DNA of 64,000 nucleotides from Candidatus Cloacimonas sp. (GCA_023227825.1 JALOCJ010000007.1:89655-153654); one strand, 5' to 3'; shown: positions 8,511 to 17,834, counted from the first letter of the stretch. Translations and numbers: made by a program. The notes: generated by a model from the letters alone, not told the origin.

Positions 8511-9788
8511 CTAATACCTGAACCAGATATAGGCAGAAGAAAGAATCATTGACTCCAAAGCAAAGATGAGACCAATCTTAGTATAATCCATAAACGATAT
8601 TTTATATCCGTTACGATTAGCAATTCCTACAGCTACAATATTGGCAGAAGCACCAACTAAAGTTCCATTTCCTCCTAAACAGGTTCCTAAAGATAAAGCC
8701 CACCACAGAGGTTGGACTTGAGCTACATTTTGCATCTGCAAGCCAATACTTTTAATCATCGGAATCATTGCTGCCACAAAAGGAATGTTATCTATCCAGG
8801 CAGAAAGAATTCCCGAAAGCCAGAGAATTACCATAGAAGTTGTTTTCGGCTCTCCATTGGTTATAGACATCACACCCTGGGCTAATAAATCTATAAAACC
8901 TGTATGTACCAAGCCCTCTACAATCATAAAAAGCCCGATGAAGAAAAAGATAGTAATCCAATCAATATCATTGAGAATAATTTCTTCCACCTTTTTCCGG
9001 CTGCCAATAAACACTAAGATCAAACCTGCTGCCATTGCAATAGTAGCATTTTCCAGATGTAACGGTTTTTGGAAAATAAATGCCAACAACATCAAACCAA
9101 CAACCCCAAGAGTAATCCATAATAGTTTTGGGTTAGTTATCAAGTTCTTGTCATTATATTCCATAATTTTGGCACGCCGTTCATTACTTACATACATTTT
9201 CCCTCTGTATAAAAGCCATATTAATCCTAAGCTGCCAATCATCACTATTACAATGGCAGGAGTTAAATTCAGGAAAAAATCAATAAAAGTATATTTTGTG
9301 GCACTGGCAATAAGGATATTAGGAGGGTCACCAATCATTGTTGATGCTCCACCCATATTGGAAGCAATAACCATAGTTATTATAAAGGGCGCAGGAGTTA
9401 TTTTTAGTTCTTCCGCAATCAGTAAAACTATAGGTACCAAGATCATTATTGTCGTAACGCTACCTAAAATAGCAGAAATAACCGCGGTCGCTACAAACAT
9501 CATTGCCATAATTTTAAGTGGACTGCCCTTAGCAATTTTTGCCGTCTTAATGGCTATATACATAAACATCCCTGTTTGTCGCATTACGGATATAGTAAGC
9601 ATCATTCCAATCAGGAAAAATATTACATTCCAATCAATTGCGGAGAAAGCCAGGGTTTGATCTACCACTCCTAAAACAATAATTACAAAACCACCAATCA
9701 GAGCGGCAAGCATTTTATTGATCCACTCCGTAATGATGCACAGATAGGTTAAAATAAAGACCAGTAAAGCAATAATCATTAGTAGCAT
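8511..9788 (-). CDS. Ion-transporter superfamily permease (ArsB/NhaD/citrate-transporter type)
   Basis: A 425-residue inner-membrane protein with about 11-12 hydrophobic helices. Two family landmarks are clear: GDPPNILIASAT near residue 155 and the C-terminal GGNGTLVGASANIVAVGIA near residue 385, the paired re-entrant motifs of the ArsB/NhaD/SLC13 superfamily. Family members move arsenite, sodium/proton, or dicarboxylates, and the sequence does not tell which. It starts 5 bases after the stop of the PTS-IIA/CBS gene and is surely co-transcribed, which suggests that protein senses or controls this transporter. Confidence 0.85.
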   Translation of the reverse strand: MLLMIIALLVFILTYLCIITEWINKMLAALIGGFVIIVLGVVDQTLAFSAIDWNVIFFLIGMMLTISVMRQTGMFMYIAIKTAKIAKGSPLKIMAMMFVATAVISAILGSVTTIMILVPIVLLIAEELKITPAPFIITMVIASNMGGASTMIGDPPNILIASATKYTFIDFFLNLTPAIVIVMIGSLGLIWLLYRGKMYVSNERRAKIMEYNDKNLITNPKLLWITLGVVGLMLLAFIFQKPLHLENATIAMAAGLILVFIGSRKKVEEIILNDIDWITIFFFIGLFMIVEGLVHTGFIDLLAQGVMSITNGEPKTTSMVILWLSGILSAWIDNIPFVAAMIPMIKSIGLQMQNVAQVQPLWWALSLGTCLGGNGTLVGASANIVAVGIANRNGYKISFMDYTKIGLIFALESMILSSAYIWFRY

Positions 9789-9792
9789 TTTC

Positions 9793-10692
9793 TTACACCG
9801 TTATCACCTTTATTAGTATATCCATTGCTGTAACCAGACCTACAAGTTTTTCATCCTTCACTACTGAAAGATAGCGTTTATTTTGGCTGAACATTAAAAA
9901 TACTGCTTCAATAATTGAGGACTCGGGACGAATGAATACATCTCCGGTAGTCATTATATCTTTTACAAACAAAATATCCTGCTTTCCGAAAAGATTTTCC
10001 AGGGGTTCATAAGAAGCAAGAAAACTTAAATTATCCAGCATCATAACATAATTCGGAACTCCTACTTTCAGCAAATTGAGAACATTCACTTCGCCTATAT
10101 ATTTTCCTGTTTCATCAACTACAGGCATTCCTGCTACCCTATGAGTTCCCATAAGGTTAATTAGTTCTCGCAAACTGTATTGGGGCAGTACTGCAATTGG
10201 ATTTTGCACCATTATATCAGCTACCGTAACATCCTTTTTCACTTCCACTTCATTGCGTTTCAAATATTGAATTACACTGTATCCGTCTCCTGCAGATGTC
10301 AAAGCAGCCATTGCTTCCTTATCTTTGGAAAGTTTTAGCAGTGCGGCTACAATATTCAGATAGGTCTTGGAACTGGTTTTATCCGTTAAGATAAGCACTA
10401 CCCAGGAAACTTTAATTCCGTTATAATCCAAAGGATTCTGCAAAAAAGTCATCGCTATCAAAGTATCGTTTAAGCCATCCATACGAATGTGTGGAATTGC
10501 AATACCCGTTGGATATGCAGAACTTACCTCTTCTTCTCTTTGGAAAATCAGCTCTAATAATTTAGAACCGCAAACAGGCAATTTATATTGACTGCAAAGT
10601 CGGTCAACCAACTGTTTATAGACCTGTTCTTTAGTTAAAACCCTGTTTTCAAACAGGATATTATGCGCTTCCAGAAAGCTGGCTAATAACAT
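9793..10692 (-). CDS. PTS EIIA type-2 domain fused to a CBS pair
   Basis: Residues 1-150 form a fructose/nitrogen-type EIIA domain, with the phosphorylatable histidine in GIAIPHIR (His68). Residues 156-215 (ADIMVQNPIAVLP ... VAGMPVVDETGKYIGEV) and 243-299 (VKDIMTTGDVFIRP ... LVGLVTAMDIL) form two CBS domains, which bind adenine nucleotides. No EIIB or EIIC lies nearby, so this is more likely regulatory than a sugar carrier. It heads a two-gene operon with a permease 5 bases downstream. My inference is that it couples phosphorylation and adenylate state to that transporter. Confidence 0.85.
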   Translation of the reverse strand: MLLASFLEAHNILFENRVLTKEQVYKQLVDRLCSQYKLPVCGSKLLELIFQREEEVSSAYPTGIAIPHIRMDGLNDTLIAMTFLQNPLDYNGIKVSWVVLILTDKTSSKTYLNIVAALLKLSKDKEAMAALTSAGDGYSVIQYLKRNEVEVKKDVTVADIMVQNPIAVLPQYSLRELINLMGTHRVAGMPVVDETGKYIGEVNVLNLLKVGVPNYVMMLDNLSFLASYEPLENLFGKQDILFVKDIMTTGDVFIRPESSIIEAVFLMFSQNKRYLSVVKDEKLVGLVTAMDILIKVITV

Positions 10693-11058
10693 TTAACACC
10701 TCTTAACCGTTAATTATGTATCCTTTTTAACGCTCTCTCTCTTTTGGTCAATAATTATTTTGGTGATATAAAACGACGAGGACATCGTTTTTCCGGAAGG
10801 TTGACCTCCTGGTCAACCAAATGAACGACGAGGACATCGTTTTTCCGGAAGGTTGACGTCCCCGTCAACCAAATGAACGACGAGGACATCGTTTTTCCGG
10901 AAAGAAAATAATACTTTACAGGATTTAGCACTTTATAATCATAGAAATTAGAAGGTATAAGGCATACGGTTCTCTTAAGTATATGCTGTAACCTATTAAA
11001 GATTTGTTAGTTCCAAACCTAAATAGAGAAAAATAAATAAAAATATAAAGGCAGAAAA
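10693..11058. other. Divergent intergenic region before recJ
   Basis: 366 bases between divergent starts. About a third of it is hairpin repeat cluster 2. The remaining 150 bases before recJ are AT-rich, with an AAAGGCAGAAAA site just before the start. No small gene is visible. Confidence 0.5.
10772..10893. repeat. Hairpin repeat cluster 2 (B-A-B-A-B, 52-base period)
   Basis: Family B hairpins start at 10772, 10824 and 10876 and family A hairpins at 10799 and 10851, an exact 52-base period. The B copies read AACGACG-AGGA-CATCGTT with one G-A mismatch next to the loop. The two A copies differ by a paired change (stem ends CC/GG and CG/CG; loops TCCT and TCCC). TTTTTCCGGAA links B to A. Unlike the other clusters, this one lies in a divergent promoter region, so the family is not only a 3' end feature. 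Confidence 0.85.
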
Positions 11059-12780
11059 ATGAACAAAAAATGGTTAATGCCATCCCCACCGGGAAAGGAA
11101 ACAATTCCGGAAATTGAAAAATTAAGTTCTGAATTCAAGCTTCCGCGTTTGGTTGCTGAGTTATTATATCAAAAGGGAATAAAGACCTCAGCTGCGGTGC
11201 AGGAGTTTTTTAAACCCTCAATGGATAATTTATATGACCCCTTTCTCTTTCCCGATATGGAAAAAGCTGTGCAGCGCATCCTACAAGCCCTAAACAGCAA
11301 AGAAAAAATAACTATTTATGGTGATTATGATGTAGATGGAACAACTGCAGTTGCTTTATTATATTTGGGTTTGAAACGCCTTGGTGCTAATATTGATTTT
11401 TACATTCCTCATCGGATGATAGACGGCTACGGTTTATCGCTTGGCAGTTTGGATACTTTAAGGGAAAATGGTTCTTCTCTTATTATCAGTGTTGATTGTG
11501 GAGTGAATGCCATTGAGGAAATCAATGCCATAAATTCTATGGGAATGGAAATAATTATTACTGATCATCACAATCCCAAAGATGAACTGCCTCCTGCTTT
11601 TGCTATTATCAATCCTAAACTGCCGGAAACAAAATATCCTTATGAACATCTTGCCGGAGTTGGAGTTGCCTATAAACTGCTGATGGCAATCTATAATAAA
11701 TTAGGTATTGACAGTGCAGAAAACAAGCTTAAGTATATGGACCTGGTTGCAGTTGGCACAATTGCTGATATTGTTCCTCTCACTTCAGAAAACCGTATTT
11801 TTGCCGCTATCGGTCTGCAGCACTTAATAGAGAAAAAAAACCTGGGCTTAAATGCTTTAGTTCAAATTTCCGGACTAAATCAAAAAACCCTAAATACTTC
11901 AGATATCGTTTTTGGCATTGCACCCAGAATAAATGCTGCAGGCAGAATGGGAAGTGCTTCCGTTTCTGTAGAACTTTTAATTTCTACTGACGAAACGAAG
12001 AGTATGGAGCTGGCAGAAATTATTGAACATCAGAATTCTTTGCGTCAGCAGGAAGATCAGAAGACCTTTCAGGAAGCGTGTGACATCATTGAAAAGAAAT
12101 ATAAGGATTTACAACAAACATCTTGTATGGTTGTTTCGTCTGATAACTGGCATCCTGGAGTTATAGGAATCGTTGCCTCCAAACTGGTAGAAAAATATTA
12201 TCGTCCAGTGATTATGATTTCCTTTAAAGATGGTTTTGGCAGTGGTTCCGGACGCAGTGTAGCAGATTTTGATCTTTTTGAAGCACTTAAGCAGACAGAG
12301 CATAATTTGCATAGTTTTGGTGGACATAAATATGCCGTGGGCTTAACTATCTATCAGGAATATTTAGACCGTTTTGAAAACGAATTAACCAGATATGTTT
12401 CCGAAAACTTGCGTCTGGAACAAATTCAACCACCTTTACAGATAGACGCTGAAATTGAGCTTTATAACATAAACAATATTTTGCTTGATGCTTTAGAACA
12501 TTTTGCTCCTTTTGGTGCTGGAAATATGCGTCCTGTTTTTTTAACTAAAAATGTAACTATAGCTGGTTATCCTTATAATGTTGGACGTAATCACTTAAAA
12601 CTGAAAGTAATTAAAGATGGTATATATTTTGATTTAATTGGTTATAATTTGGGAGATTATTTACCTCTTCTGAAAAAAAACAGTAAACTGGATATTGCTT
12701 ATACCCTTGAATATAACTGTTTTGGCAATAATTTAACCATTCAAGGCAAGCTTAAGGATTTACAAATTCTAAAGGATTAG
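11059..12780 (+). CDS. recJ: Single-stranded-DNA-specific exonuclease RecJ
   Basis: 5'-3' single-strand exonuclease of recombination and mismatch repair. The 573-residue protein has the DHH-family motifs in order: YGDYDVDGTTA near residue 90, ISVDCGVNAI near 150, ITDHHNPKDELPPA near 170, LAGVGVAYKL near 200, LVAVGTIADIVPL, the DHHA1 motif GSGRSVADFDLFEAL with FGGHKYAVGLTI near 395-425, and a C-terminal OB-like domain. The length is normal. It is the first gene of a plus-strand run; the lipoprotein gene follows after 4 bases. Confidence 0.95.
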   Translation: MNKKWLMPSPPGKETIPEIEKLSSEFKLPRLVAELLYQKGIKTSAAVQEFFKPSMDNLYDPFLFPDMEKAVQRILQALNSKEKITIYGDYDVDGTTAVALLYLGLKRLGANIDFYIPHRMIDGYGLSLGSLDTLRENGSSLIISVDCGVNAIEEINAINSMGMEIIITDHHNPKDELPPAFAIINPKLPETKYPYEHLAGVGVAYKLLMAIYNKLGIDSAENKLKYMDLVAVGTIADIVPLTSENRIFAAIGLQHLIEKKNLGLNALVQISGLNQKTLNTSDIVFGIAPRINAAGRMGSASVSVELLISTDETKSMELAEIIEHQNSLRQQEDQKTFQEACDIIEKKYKDLQQTSCMVVSSDNWHPGVIGIVASKLVEKYYRPVIMISFKDGFGSGSGRSVADFDLFEALKQTEHNLHSFGGHKYAVGLTIYQEYLDRFENELTRYVSENLRLEQIQPPLQIDAEIELYNINNILLDALEHFAPFGAGNMRPVFLTKNVTIAGYPYNVGRNHLKLKVIKDGIYFDLIGYNLGDYLPLLKKNSKLDIAYTLEYNCFGNNLTIQGKLKDLQILKD

Positions 12781-12784
12781 GACG

Positions 12785-13621
12785 ATGCAGAAGATTATAT
12801 ACTTAGTCACCATTATTTCTTTAGCAATCTGCCTGTTATTACTGAATTGCTGTTCCGAAATTAACAGAAGAATCCCAATGGAACTTGAATATTTCAATTT
12901 AGTTAAAGCCATTCCTCTGGGGATGCAAGCAGATAAAATTCAGTATCATTCACCAAGCAATACACTTTACGCAATGAGCATTAAAAGCCAGGAAATATAT
13001 ATTTTCCAGGATCAGGAACGGAAAAATGTACTTGGTGGTTTAGGCAGTTCCAAAGTTAATTTTTTTTACTTGGCAGATATAGCTATGGGCAGTGATAATT
13101 CTTTATATGTATTAGATTCATCAGCTCGCAGCGTGAAAAAATTCAGTTCCGATGGTAGTCCTTCCGGCAGTATTGAACTTAAGAATAGTGTGCAACCCAA
13201 ATGCCTTTGTGTATATCAAGACCAGGGTTTATTCATATTTGATTCTGCCAGCGGTGAAATTATCAACTATTCAGGAATTGATGGAACCGAACTGAATCGT
13301 TTTGGTAGATTTCAACTGCAGCAGGTTAGTTCTCTTTTTTGCAATCATGATTATCTGATTGCTTATGACAAAGCTAATAATGTAAGCCACATATTTTCCG
13401 TGCTGGGTCAATTTGTGAAAACAGAACAGGGACAGGTTGTTTATGATCTATACAATAATGCTATCTGTTATAATGCGGGAATGCTGAAATGTTTATCCAG
13501 TTCTGCTTATATGCCTTTAATTGCAGAAAATGTATATATGAGCATTAGTGGTGATTTATTAGCTTTAAGTATAGGAGAAGAAATCCGTATCTATAAAATA
13601 AATTACTCACAGGTGAGATAA
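12785..13621 (+). CDS. Lipoprotein with NHL-like beta-propeller repeats
   Basis: 278 residues. A signal peptide (MQKIIYLVTIISLAICLLLLNCC) ends in a cysteine pair that could be a lipobox, although the residues before it (LLLN) are not ideal. The body shows repeated strand patterns such as DIAMGSDNSLYVLDSSARSV followed by KKFSSDGS, and LCVYQDQGLFIFDSASGEI, which resemble NHL or six-bladed propeller repeats that bind proteins or ligands. AAGGATTAGGAC precedes the ATG. It sits between recJ and lnt; since lnt acylates lipoproteins the neighbourhood is fitting, but the specific role is unknown. Confidence 0.6.
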   Translation: MQKIIYLVTIISLAICLLLLNCCSEINRRIPMELEYFNLVKAIPLGMQADKIQYHSPSNTLYAMSIKSQEIYIFQDQERKNVLGGLGSSKVNFFYLADIAMGSDNSLYVLDSSARSVKKFSSDGSPSGSIELKNSVQPKCLCVYQDQGLFIFDSASGEIINYSGIDGTELNRFGRFQLQQVSSLFCNHDYLIAYDKANNVSHIFSVLGQFVKTEQGQVVYDLYNNAICYNAGMLKCLSSSAYMPLIAENVYMSISGDLLALSIGEEIRIYKINYSQVR

Positions 13622-15127
13622 GTGCCGGCTTTAATTTGGGTTTTACTTTCGGCTTTAATGCTTGCTTTATCGCGTTTGCCAATAAATTGTGGCTGGATGG
13701 TTTTCTTTGGTTGGATTCCTTTACTTTATGTTTTAGAACAAAAAAAAGTGAAACTTTGGTTATCAGCTCTTATTTTTTCTGCTGTTTATATCGGCGTTGT
13801 AATGTATTGGATAGCGGGAGTTACCTTTTTTGGTTTAATAGGTATTGCTATTGTCTATTTTTTATATTACTGGCTTTGCTTTTATGCTATTAGTAGGATA
13901 GGTAGAATTTATCCCCGTCTTTTTTACCCTAATTTTATTGCTGTGATGATTAGTTTTGAATATTTGCAAAATTTTGGAGAAACCAGATTTCCATGGTTTA
14001 ATAATGCCTATTCGCTATCGGACTATACAGTTTTAATTCAGGCAGCAGATTTGGGAGGAGTAATTCTGCTTTCTCTGCTTATTTTGCTGATTAATGTTCT
14101 CTTCTATGAAGTTTTCCTTAAAAAGAATATGCGATGTCTATTATATGTTGTCGGCATCTTTATACTTTGGATTGGTTACGGCATATACTGTATACACTAT
14201 TTGCCTGTTCAAAAACAAGACCCCAAAATAACTGTTATGCAACCCTCAATTCCGCAGGATGAAAAATGGGATGAAAGTGCCTATAAGCAAATATTGCACC
14301 GCTATGATGTTCTCTGTTCACGGGCAGCAAAGGATTCTACCAAATTAATAATTTTCCCGGAAGCCGCAATACCGGTTTATCTAATGTATGATTATCAGTC
14401 ACGAACCTATTTAAGAGACCTGATGCAAAAATATAATCTGGAGATTTTTACCGGCTTTCCGCATTTTACATTAGCCCCTGAAAATCATATTAACAGAGAA
14501 TTATATTACAATGCAGCGGCTCTTTTCAAGCCCGATGGCTCAATTTCTGAATTGTATTATAAAAATATTCTGGTTCCTGTGGGCGAAAGAATGCTGTGGC
14601 TAAATATTTTCCCCTTTTTATGGAAATTGCAGTTTGGACAGGCAAACTGGGAATTTGGCAACGGTCCTGCTTATTTTCAGACAGATAGTTTAACCTTTTC
14701 TCCTTCAATATGTTACGAGCTTGCTTTTGCTGAATTTCACCAAAAAATGGCAATCAGAAAAGATAAAACAACAGGCAAATTAAATAAAGCCGATTTTTTA
14801 GTGAACATTACTAATGATGCCTGGTTTGGAACTTCCTACGGTCCCTGGCTGCATTCTATTATGGCAAAATTTCGGGCTGTAGAAAATCGGATTCAAATTT
14901 ACCGTAGTGCCAATACCGGAATATCTTTAATTGTAGACCCTTTTGGGCGCATAATTGCCAAAGCGGGTCTATTTGAAATCACAAACTTGAAAGCACCTCT
15001 TTATCGTTGTTCCCGCATACCTGTTTATCGTTATATTTACTGGTATCCGTGGATTTTTGTTATTTTGGCAGGAGGATTTTTCCTCTTTAGCTGCATTAAA
15101 AAGAAAACCCGAAGTGAGGGCTTATGA
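13622..15127 (+). CDS. lnt: Apolipoprotein N-acyltransferase
   Basis: Adds the third acyl chain to the N-terminal cysteine of lipoproteins in the inner membrane. The 501-residue protein starts with GTG directly after the previous gene's stop. Residues 1-200 contain about six membrane helices; the C-terminal half is a nitrilase-type domain with the catalytic triad Glu in FPEAAIP near residue 246, Lys in YYKNILVPVGE near 316 and Cys in SICYELAF near 366, then NDAWFGTSYGPWLH. A final membrane helix follows near 475-495. The presence of lnt supports a diderm, Gram-negative-type envelope. Confidence 0.95.
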   Translation: MPALIWVLLSALMLALSRLPINCGWMVFFGWIPLLYVLEQKKVKLWLSALIFSAVYIGVVMYWIAGVTFFGLIGIAIVYFLYYWLCFYAISRIGRIYPRLFYPNFIAVMISFEYLQNFGETRFPWFNNAYSLSDYTVLIQAADLGGVILLSLLILLINVLFYEVFLKKNMRCLLYVVGIFILWIGYGIYCIHYLPVQKQDPKITVMQPSIPQDEKWDESAYKQILHRYDVLCSRAAKDSTKLIIFPEAAIPVYLMYDYQSRTYLRDLMQKYNLEIFTGFPHFTLAPENHINRELYYNAAALFKPDGSISELYYKNILVPVGERMLWLNIFPFLWKLQFGQANWEFGNGPAYFQTDSLTFSPSICYELAFAEFHQKMAIRKDKTTGKLNKADFLVNITNDAWFGTSYGPWLHSIMAKFRAVENRIQIYRSANTGISLIVDPFGRIIAKAGLFEITNLKAPLYRCSRIPVYRYIYWYPWIFVILAGGFFLFSCIKKKTRSEGL

Positions 15128-15519
15128 AAAAATATTATTACACAATTGGCGAGGTTAGCAATCTTTTAGGGGTTAAGCCATATATTATCCGCTATTGGGA
15201 AACTGAATTTCCCGGGCTTAATGCCATAAAGAGTTCTGGACGCATCAGAAAATATAATGAACAACAGGTTCTTTTGTTGCGGAAAATTTATGACCTGCTG
15301 TATAATCAGCGTTATACTATTGAAGGTGCCAGGAAAGTAATTAAACAGGAAAGAACAAAACTTCAAACTAAAGCAAAAGAGACACTTGACGAATCCCTAT
15401 CTTCTGAAAAAAAGGAATTATTAGTGAAACCTGAAATCAAGGAATTACTACAGGAATTAAAAAAAGACCTGATGCTTATTCAGCAGACCTGTAAAAATTA
15501 TAATCAGGATAAAATATGA
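15124..15519 (+). CDS. MerR-family transcriptional regulator
   Basis: A 131-residue DNA-binding protein. Residues 3-75 form the winged-helix MerR domain: YYTIGEVSNLLGVKPYIIRY, then WETEFP and a Tyr/Asn-rich wing. The C-terminal part is a charged helix that likely forms the dimer coiled coil, without metal-binding cysteines. Short MerR proteins of this kind placed before glyQ or other tRNA-synthetase genes are seen in several phyla, with unknown effectors. It overlaps both lnt and glyQ by 4 bases (ATGA), so it is translated together with them. Confidence 0.85.
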   Translation: MKKYYYTIGEVSNLLGVKPYIIRYWETEFPGLNAIKSSGRIRKYNEQQVLLLRKIYDLLYNQRYTIEGARKVIKQERTKLQTKAKETLDESLSSEKKELLVKPEIKELLQELKKDLMLIQQTCKNYNQDKI

Positions 15520-16361
15520 ACTTTCAAGATGTGATCCAAACTCTTCAAAATTATTGGTCAAATAAGGGTTGCACTTTAATTCAACCCTACGATTTGGAAA
15601 TGGGAGCGGGAACTTTTCATCCTTCTACCTTTTTTGGCACTTTAGGAAAAAAACCTTGTGCCATTGCTTATCCCCAACCCTGCAGAAGACCAAAGGACGG
15701 TCGTTACGGAGAAAATCCCAATCGTTTTCAACATTATTATCAATTTCAAGTAATTATTAAGCCAACTCCAGATGATATCCAAAATTTATACTTAAAAAGC
15801 TTATCCGCTATTGGAATTGACATCTCTATGCACGATATCCGTTTTGTTGAAGACGATTGGGAATCCCCAACTTTAGGTGCCTGGGGTTTGGGTTGGGAAG
15901 TTTGGCTGGATGGAATGGAAATTTCTCAATTTACCTATTTTCAACAGGTAGCCAGTATAGATGTTTTCCCTATAAGTGTGGAACTTACTTACGGATTGGA
16001 ACGCCTGGCAATGTATATTCAAAATGTGGATGATTACCGCTTGCTTGCCTGGAATGAAAATACAGGATATGCAGAACTTTTCTATGACCGCGAAAAAGAA
16101 TATAGTAGTTACAACTTTGAAGAAGCAGATACAGACCTATTGTTTCAGCTTTTTCAGGATTATGAGAAGGAATGTAATTCCCTATTAGAAAAAAAGCTGG
16201 TTTATCCCGCCTACGATATGCTGTTAAAATGTTCTCACACTTTTAACTTATTGGAAGCCAGAGGTGTGATAAGTGTCACGGAAAGAGCATCTTACATAGC
16301 CAGGATACGAAATTTGGCACGCGCTTGTGCTAATTCCTATTTAACCAAATATAACACTTAA
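15516..16361 (+). CDS. glyQ: Glycine--tRNA ligase alpha subunit
   Basis: Catalytic subunit of the bacterial heterotetrameric glycyl-tRNA synthetase. The 281-residue protein is nearly full length and carries the strongly conserved N-terminal block (TLQNYWSNKGC, then QPYDLEMGAGTFHPSTF), the class II motif 2 region QPCRRPKDGRYGENPNR, HYYQFQV, and EVWLDGMEISQFTYFQQ. The beta subunit glyS, which usually follows at once, is not here: the next two genes are a nucleotidyltransferase-like protein and an amidohydrolase. The enzyme needs the beta subunit for tRNA binding, so glyS should lie elsewhere in the genome. Confidence 0.95.
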   Translation: MNFQDVIQTLQNYWSNKGCTLIQPYDLEMGAGTFHPSTFFGTLGKKPCAIAYPQPCRRPKDGRYGENPNRFQHYYQFQVIIKPTPDDIQNLYLKSLSAIGIDISMHDIRFVEDDWESPTLGAWGLGWEVWLDGMEISQFTYFQQVASIDVFPISVELTYGLERLAMYIQNVDDYRLLAWNENTGYAELFYDREKEYSSYNFEEADTDLLFQLFQDYEKECNSLLEKKLVYPAYDMLLKCSHTFNLLEARGVISVTERASYIARIRNLARACANSYLTKYNT

Positions 16362-16375
16362 AAGAAGGCGTTATT

Positions 16376-17035
16376 ATGAAAAATGATTTTTCTGAAGTTA
16401 TGAGTACTTTAACAGGTATTCAGGATTACCTGTTACAAGTTGCTATTTATGAAGATTTCCAACCACAGTGTATTATTATTTTGGAAAAAGACCCTCTCGA
16501 CCTTCTGGAATCGCTTAGTTCTCTAAGAGATTATTCCAATAGGCGGCAACTGCGTTTTCCTTTGCTGGTTACCCGCGAGTTTGTGAATAGTTCGCTTGAT
16601 TCCTTTCCTTTAGAATTTCTGGATATTACTGCCTCTAAATACGAAAACCTTTATGTTAAACAAGATATCCTTAAAATACTGAAGTTTGAACCTGCTAATA
16701 TCCGCCTGCAGATGGAACGCGAAATCAAAGGCAAATGGCTGCTTGTTCGTTTATCAGTTTTGGAAAAGAAAAATACCCCCAAACAATTAGCCAATATTCT
16801 TGCTTTTAATTTAGGAAATATTGTTCCCGTATTAAAAGGGATTTGTTATCTGAAAGAGGGTTCTGTTCCCCAATCACTGGAAGATCTTTTCACAAGAACA
16901 ACTATTATTACCAATGTGGACTTTGATTCAATGCTTGAGTGTGTTGCCGGCAAAGAAGCTACTTTGGCAAATGTTAAACAATATCTTTCTATTCTTGAGG
17001 ATATTATGCATTATATTGAACATATAAAGCTATGA
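16376..17035 (+). CDS. Hypothetical nucleotidyltransferase-like protein
   Basis: 219 residues with no signal peptide or membrane helix. The region FPLLVTREFVNSSLDSFPLE followed by FLDI near residues 60-85, and RLQMEREIKGKWLLVRLSVLE near 108-130, resemble a family of uncharacterised proteins with a nucleotidyltransferase-like fold; this is recollection of pattern, not a search. I do not see the GSxxxGxxxxxSD active-site motif, so it may be inactive or a distant member. It overlaps the next gene by 4 bases. It takes the place where glyS would be expected but shares no visible GlyS motif. Confidence 0.5.
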   Translation: MKNDFSEVMSTLTGIQDYLLQVAIYEDFQPQCIIILEKDPLDLLESLSSLRDYSNRRQLRFPLLVTREFVNSSLDSFPLEFLDITASKYENLYVKQDILKILKFEPANIRLQMEREIKGKWLLVRLSVLEKKNTPKQLANILAFNLGNIVPVLKGICYLKEGSVPQSLEDLFTRTTIITNVDFDSMLECVAGKEATLANVKQYLSILEDIMHYIEHIKL

Positions 17036-17823
17036 TTTACAGTGATATCTATCTGGGAGACAATAAATTCCCTGTTCTTGCCTTTGCTCTTCACAATGGA
17101 CATTATATGCCGGAAGAAATTTTACAGAACTGTGGAATTGACGAAGCAACAAGATTGCGGGAAGAAGACCCTTATACAAATGGCTTTGCAGAATGTTTTC
17201 CCAATAGAATTATTGTTCAAACCAGCCGTTTTGCCGTTGATTTGAATCGCTCTCCGGAAAAAGCTGTCTATCAAAAACCCGAAGATGCCTGGGGTTTGCA
17301 GGTTCGTAAAATGCCAATTGAGAATAAATTATATACTAAACTGCGGAAAGTATATGATGACTGGTATCGGATTATCCACTATCAAATTGAACGCTTTTTA
17401 CAAAATCACTCTCAGATTATCGTTTTAGACCTGCATAGCTATAATCATAGAAGAAGTGGTCCTGATGCTAATCCTGACTCTCAAATTAACAATCCGGATA
17501 TTATTTTGGGCAGAAATAACCTTCCCGAAAGTATTTATCCCATTATAGATAATTTGCGTCTGTTGCTGGATGGTAATCCCTTACAAAATATAAATTTGGA
17601 TTGCCGTAGTGATATTAAATTCAGCGGAGGATATTTTTCCCGTTGGGTAAATCAGACCTTTGGCAATAAAGTTCTCTGCCTCGCTATTGAATTTAAAAAG
17701 ATTTTTATGGAGGAATGGACTGGAGAACTGAACCTATCTGTCTATTCTCAGCTGAAAAAAATCTTCCAAACTGCAGTTCTAAACTGGATGTGCGAAATAA
17801 CATCCCTAAAGAATAAAGGTTGA
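17032..17823 (+). CDS. N-formylglutamate amidohydrolase family protein
   Basis: 263 residues. Members hydrolyse N-formylglutamate to formate and glutamate in histidine degradation. The metal-binding and family pattern is visible: FALHNGHYMP near residue 20 (usual form 'HSGxxxP'), VLDLHSYNHRR near 135, PDIILGRN near 163, and FSGGYFSRW near 200. EFKKIFMEEWTGE near 228 matches the C-terminal conserved Glu block. No other hut gene is near, so the substrate may differ. The stop codon context (GGTTGAG) resembles the start of a family A hairpin, and a six-copy A array begins 12 bases downstream. Confidence 0.8.
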   Translation: MIYSDIYLGDNKFPVLAFALHNGHYMPEEILQNCGIDEATRLREEDPYTNGFAECFPNRIIVQTSRFAVDLNRSPEKAVYQKPEDAWGLQVRKMPIENKLYTKLRKVYDDWYRIIHYQIERFLQNHSQIIVLDLHSYNHRRSGPDANPDSQINNPDIILGRNNLPESIYPIIDNLRLLLDGNPLQNINLDCRSDIKFSGGYFSRWVNQTFGNKVLCLAIEFKKIFMEEWTGELNLSVYSQLKKIFQTAVLNWMCEITSLKNKG

Positions 17824-17834
17824 GAATTCCGGAA

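Noticed and set aside
16376..17035. A degenerate glyS
   Set aside because: Length is about a third of GlyS and no GlyS motif is present; the frame is intact and codes for a different protein.
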